Positions 52,022 through 64,000 of a stretch of DNA of 64,000 bases are shown here, piece after piece (positions within the stretch are counted from its first letter, which is position 1; every line of letters begins with the position of its first letter). The stretch covers positions 26,406,125-26,470,124 of the forward strand of contig NC_084599.1 of NCBI RefSeq assembly GCF_033807715.1, given 5' to 3'. The notes beneath the pieces were generated by a model, which saw only the letters and a program-made list of their open reading frames with translations, ran no database searches and had not been told where the DNA came from. Source of the DNA: Cololabis saira. Lineage: Eukaryota > Chordata > Actinopteri > Beloniformes > Belonidae. The translations under genes and the position numbers were made by a program.

Positions 52022-52115
52022 CTTGTAGAATGTGTAAGGACCATCTGCACCCATTGCTTACAGCTGTTTTCTTCCTTCTCCAACCAGTCATGGATATAAA
52101 GCAGTTTCAGAGTCA
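52022..52115 (-). CDS. Candidate coding exon, product unknown
   Basis: On the minus strand atatcattacag precedes an exon reading (V)TLKLLYIHDWLEKEENSCKQ and WVQMVLTHSTR. The first two bases complete the codon left by the preceding candidate exon (52440-52551), so the phases agree. The donor is uncertain. AAG/GTCTTA at 52022 is weak. The frame also stays open to a TAA at 51970 that overlaps an AATAAA, so this could be a last exon with a very short 3' UTR. It is rich in charged and aromatic residues, like a helical soluble protein. No domain recognised. Confidence 0.35.
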
Positions 52116-52439
52116 CTGTAATGATATGACATGCTGATGGGAGTAAAAACACAAAGCTTGACTGCCTTTTATGATGCATTGACTTGACTTGCTTTAAATT
52201 TTCTCCATCACCAGAAGCCAATCACGAGGACGTGCTTCCAGCAGAAAACCCTTGAGGTCAATCCATTTTGAAAGTACCTGGCATCCTGATTACAGAGAGA
52301 TGATGAGCAGAAGCTAACAGGCAGGATGATCTATTTTTCTCTTGAAAGACTGAATGCGTTTATTTTTGGTCTTGTTTTTGTTTTACAAGTAAAAGTATGG
52401 CATAATTCTAAAAATAATTTCCCCAAAATGTGTTTTTAC

Positions 52440-52551
52440 CTGAAACGTAGTGACCCTCCGGATCCCGGTCTTTGATAAAGTGCAAGAGATATCTTGTTTT
52501 GGCTTCTGTGCTGTCTAAAATCCCATAGGCCACATCCCAAGCTGTGCTCAT
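52440..52551 (-). CDS. Candidate internal coding exon, product unknown
   Basis: On the minus strand the frame ATGAGCACAGCTTGG... encodes MSTAWDVAYGILDSTEAKTR and YLLHFIKDRDPEGHYVS, then stops at TTTCAG/GTAAAA, a good donor, in phase 1. The acceptor is a TTTTATTTATGCTGCTTGAAG tract of moderate quality. Base composition is clearly more GC-rich and codon-like than the flanks, and the peptide has a natural soluble composition. One alternative phase is closed by a stop. I do not recognise the family. The phase fits both neighbours (53032-53079 and 52022-52115). Confidence 0.45.
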
Positions 52552-53031
52552 CTTCAAGCAGCATAAATAAAAGGTTTATAATTTCTTTATCTGTTTCCTC
52601 ACTGTCAAACCTTTATGGTGACAGAGTGTTCCTTTATAATGCATTTCAGAGGGCTGGATCTGTTGGAGAACCTATGGAAACTCTGTTCACCCATACACTA
52701 ATGATGGATTAACCATAAAAAGATATAGTTACAGTGAGCCCAAAGCATCCTCTGCTACAGGGAATCCAATGCAGTTCTATGCAGGACATTATTTGTGACT
52801 GAGTCCGAACACTCAGCAGAAAATGTTCACTTATGAAAAGACATCAAATGAGAAATGGGGCCATTTGTTCATAGACTTCAAAATAACGATATTTCTTGCA
52901 GTGATGAGTCATATTCCTCCTACATTTACAGAGAATGCAGTTTTGAAGCGTTTCTGCGCAGATTTAACTGTGGAAACCTTCAGGTGACACATTCTTTTAT
53001 TTACATTTTGTGGATTTTATCGGTTACTCAC

Positions 53032-53079
53032 CATTGTCTTTCTCGAATTAGTGTTTAGTGGAAGAATTGAAACATCGTT
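53032..53079 (-). CDS. Candidate 48-bp coding exon, product unknown
   Basis: On the minus strand ttttatttatccatttcttgaatcag, a strong acceptor, leads into NDVSILPLNTNSRKTM and then the consensus donor GTGAGT. Only this phase is open (the other two stop). It is a whole number of codons and joins in phase with 52440-52551. It is short, so the evidence is the two splice sites plus phase agreement. Confidence 0.35.
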
Positions 53080-60155
<7,076 letters not shown>

Positions 60156-60177
60156 CACACACACACATGTGTATATA

Positions 60178-61788
60178 CAGTCCGTCCGGAAAGTATTCAG
60201 AACACTTCACTTTGCCCACATTCTTTTATGTTACAGCCCTATTGGTAATAGGAATAAATTCATTTTTTTCTCAGAATTCTACACAAAACACCCCATAATG
60301 ACAACATGAAAGAAGTTTTGATGCGACTTTTGGAAATGTATTAAAAATAACAAGAAATCATATGAGCATAAGTATTCATAATGTTTGCTTAATACTTTGT
60401 AGAAGCTCCTCTGGCAGCAATTACAGCCTCAAGTCTTTTTGAATAGGTTGCTACAAGTTTGGCACACCTATTCTTGGGCAGTTTTGCCCATTCTTCCTTA
60501 CAGACCCTCTCAAGCTCCATCAGGTTGGATGGGGAGCGTCGGTGTACAGCCATTTTCAGATCTCTCCCTAGAGATGTTCGATGGGATTCAGGTCTGGGCT
60601 CTGGCTGGGCCACTCAAGGACATTGACATGGTTGTTCTGAAGCCACTCCTTTGATATTTTGGCTGTGTGCTTTGGGTCGTTGTCCTGCTGAGAGATGAAG
60701 CGTCGTCCTAGTCTGAGGTCAACAGCACTCTGGATCAGGTTTTCATCCAAGATGTCTCTGTACATGGCTGCATTCATCTTTCCCTCAATCCTGATGAAAA
60801 ACACCCCCACAGCATGATGCTGCCACCACCATGCTTCACTGTAGGGATGGTGTTCTCCAGGTGATGAGCGGTGCCTGGTCCCCTCCAAACACGACGCGTG
60901 GAATTCATGCCAAATAGTTCAATCTTTGTCTCATCAGACCAGAGGGTTTTTTTCCTCATGGTCTGAGAGTCCTCCAGGTGCCTTTTGGCAAACTCCAGTC
61001 GGGCTGCCATGTGCTTTTTAGTAAGGAGGGGCTTGCGCCTGCCACTCTACCATACAAGCCTGATTGGTGGATTGCTGCAGAGATGGTTGTCCTTCTTGAA
61101 GTTTCTCCTCTCTCCACAGAGGAACGCTGGAGTTCTGACAGAGTGACCGTCGGGTCCTTGGTCACCTCTCTGACTAAGGCCCTTCTCCCCCGATTGCTCA
61201 GCTTAGGCGGGCGGCCAGCTCTAGGGAGATTCCTGGTGGTTCCAAACTTCTTCCATTTAAGGATGATGCATGCCACAGTGCTCACTGGGACCTTCAAAGC
61301 AGCAGAAATGTTTCTGTATCCTTCCCCAGATTTGTGCCTCGAAACAATCCTGTTTCGAAGGTCTGAAGACAATTCTTTTGACTTCATGTTTGGTTTGTGT
61401 TGCAACATGCACTGCCAACTGTGAGAGCTTATATAGACAGGTGTGTGTCTTTCCAAATCAAGTCCAATCAACTGAATTCACCACAGGTGGACTCCGATTA
61501 AGCTGTAGAAACAACTTGAGAGAGATCAGTGGAAACAGAATGAACCAGAGCTCAATTTTGAGCTTCATGGCAAACGTTCTGAATACTTATGCACAGGTGA
61601 TATTTATAGTTTTTTATTTTTTTATAAATTTACAAAAATCATAACAAAACTTCTTTCATATTGTCATTATGGGGTATTTTGTGTAGAATTCTGAGAAAAA
61701 AAAAGAATTTATTCCTATTATCAATAGGGCTGTATCATAAAAGAATGTGGGAAAAGTGAAGCGTTCCGAATACTTTCCGGACTGACTG
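60178..61788 (-). mobile_element. Tc1/mariner element, full-length with both IR/DR ends
   Basis: A 1611-bp element bounded by the TA target duplication (60176-60177 and 61789-61790). Terminal inverted repeats of about 210 bp start CAGTC(C/A)GTCCGGAAAGTATTC at each end. Each arm carries two direct copies of an AAGTATTCA-type word: outer within the first 25 bp, inner at about 60370-60380 and 61581-61590. This is the IR/DR arrangement seen in Sleeping Beauty-like fish Tc1 elements. The arms differ by several substitutions and small indels. The single gene runs on the minus strand (60389-61387). Confidence 0.95.
60389..61387 (-). pseudogene. Tc1-like transposase with three frameshifts
   Basis: DDE transposase that would bind the IR/DR arms and cut and paste the element in the nucleus. 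From the ATG at 61387 the frame begins MKSKELSSDLRNRIV, with the paired helix-turn-helix DNA-binding region (SGEGYRNISAALKVPVSTVA) and the GRPPKLS hook. A shift near 61040 moves to the frame with [12 protein letters not shown] (first Asp). A second near 60800 leads to [14 protein letters not shown] and [11 protein letters not shown] (second Asp). [10 protein letters not shown] (the DD34E Glu) follows, with a third shift just after it. The end, AVIAARGASTKY, stops at 60389. Total span is 333 codons, normal for the family. All three catalytic residues survive, but in separate frames, so the copy is dead though not ancient. Confidence 0.93.
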
Positions 61789-61810
61789 TATGTATATACA
61801 GTATATATAT

Positions 61811-62940
<1,130 letters not shown>

Positions 62941-64000
62941 GATCGCATTGAAATTGAGTGAAAGTGTTGGGATGGAAAAGTACTGAAGTGCACATCAACG
63001 CGTTGTACATCCTTTTAAACCTGTTGTGCAGGCCTGTTACTCTATCAAGTCCAGTTCAACGTTCATATTAAATTCCATACTTCATTTTCAAAGGGGGCAC
63101 AACAGAAAAGCAGATCTCAGAGGTAAAAAGCCATCAGTGAGTCTGTCTCTAACTCTGTTTGTCTCGATACCTGTCGAATCAACATGGAAGCACGGTTTAT
63201 TGTATGTGACTCAAAAATGAGTCTGAAAAAAAGTCCAATGTCAAAACATCACTCCTGTGAGCAACATTTTCTAAACCAAAAGAGAAAAACTCACAGTTTT
63301 CTTGACATTTGACTTTTATTTGCTTCATTAATTCAACAAATTTGTTCTTTTAAATTGAAGAATCGAATATGCTGACTGCGTGACTTGTGGACAACATCTG
63401 GTTCCACGGCAAAGTTCTTCCTCAGAGAACAATTGTTCTTTCCATGCTGCAGTGGCTCCCAGCAAACAGGCAATTTGTATCTGACATTTACCTAATTTCC
63501 AGATTAATTAGAAGTCCCGAAGCTTTCCAGATTCAAAGCATTACATTTGGAGTTATTTATTTACATTTGCACACTACTACAATCTAGCATGCTAAGTTAA
63601 ATTAATTTATCATTGAGGTATAAGACATCAATTTCTTTAAGCGCATCATGGCAGTTTATTGCATTACCTGATACAATGAAGAGTGAACGATTAGAGGGTA
63701 GAAGCTAATGCCTTCTACTTTTAGAATATGATTTTAGAGAGAGGATGAATCACGTTTTTTTATGGAAAATATGCAACATGCTGTAGATGTTTTCTTCTTT
63801 TCTCCGTACACAAATAAAACAAAGCGTAACTTAGGAAAGTTGAATGTGGGGGTATGAATTCCAGTTTAATTACTGTATCACCGGGGAGGCAGACAAACAA
63901 AACACTGTGACACAAAGGAAAACGATTTTGTTGAAAGGAATCAAAGTGATACAACCCAGGAAGAGGATCAAGTTTTGCGTCACGTTTGTATGGACAGAAT
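62941..64000. other. No gene seen
   Basis: AT-rich sequence to the window end. The stretch 63380-63560 is less AT-rich and lacks repeat features, so it could be a conserved non-coding element, but nothing in the sequence alone proves this. Confidence 0.35.

Overview
The window looks like intergenic and intronic DNA from a teleost fish nuclear genome, most likely a percomorph. The evidence is an AT-rich background, very long (CA)n/(GT)n and (TA)n microsatellites, and remnants of fish-type mobile elements: Tc1/mariner with long IR/DR ends, several hAT families, PIF/Harbinger-like MITEs, and non-LTR retrotransposons of Rex1/L2/CR1, L1/Tx1, RTE-like and R2-like type. There is no bacterial-style gene organisation and no complete gene I can name. 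Family names rest on motif recognition by eye, not on a database search.

Region by region: 1-9082 is an array of five head-to-tail copies of a complex repeat. It has ~129-bp head repeats carrying CCAAT and GC boxes, ~350/470-bp body repeats, and ~50-bp hairpin tail units. Copy 3 contains a tRNA-like pseudogene beside a CRE plus three 42-bp CCAAT/GC-box repeats. 9180-9535 is an LTR-retrotransposon end with a tRNA-Lys primer-binding site. 13590-14045 is an R2-like reverse-transcriptase relic, followed by an antisense hAT-type N-terminal relic. 15921-19860 is one minus-strand Rex1-like LINE split by two hAT elements. 21335-22060, 26782-27240, 28000-28790 and 45930-46740 are further LINE 3' pieces.

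36165-37978 is an L1-like LINE split by a hAT element with a perfect 8-bp target duplication. 38411-39030 is an RTE-like relic and 40690-41430 a decayed Tc1 transposase. 42571-44434 is a three-level nest: a PIF/Harbinger-like MITE inside a hAT inside another hAT, each level with its own target duplication. 50941-51624 is a hAT MITE in a microsatellite. 60178-61788 is a full-length but frameshifted Tc1 copy, followed at once by a hAT MITE at 61811-62830.

Host coding content is sparse and uncertain. Exon-like segments with good splice signals lie on the minus strand at 53032-53079, 52440-52551, 52022-52115 and 50398-50537, plus a GC-rich terminal-looking exon at 42100-42258. The first three agree in reading phase, so part of a split minus-strand gene may run through 42-53 kb. 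I do not recognise the protein. A separate two-exon, 96-codon candidate lies on the plus strand at 35289-35657. The rest is AT-rich sequence in which I see no gene.

The genes do not form a functional system. The most interesting content is the composite repeat array and the datable nests of transposons.
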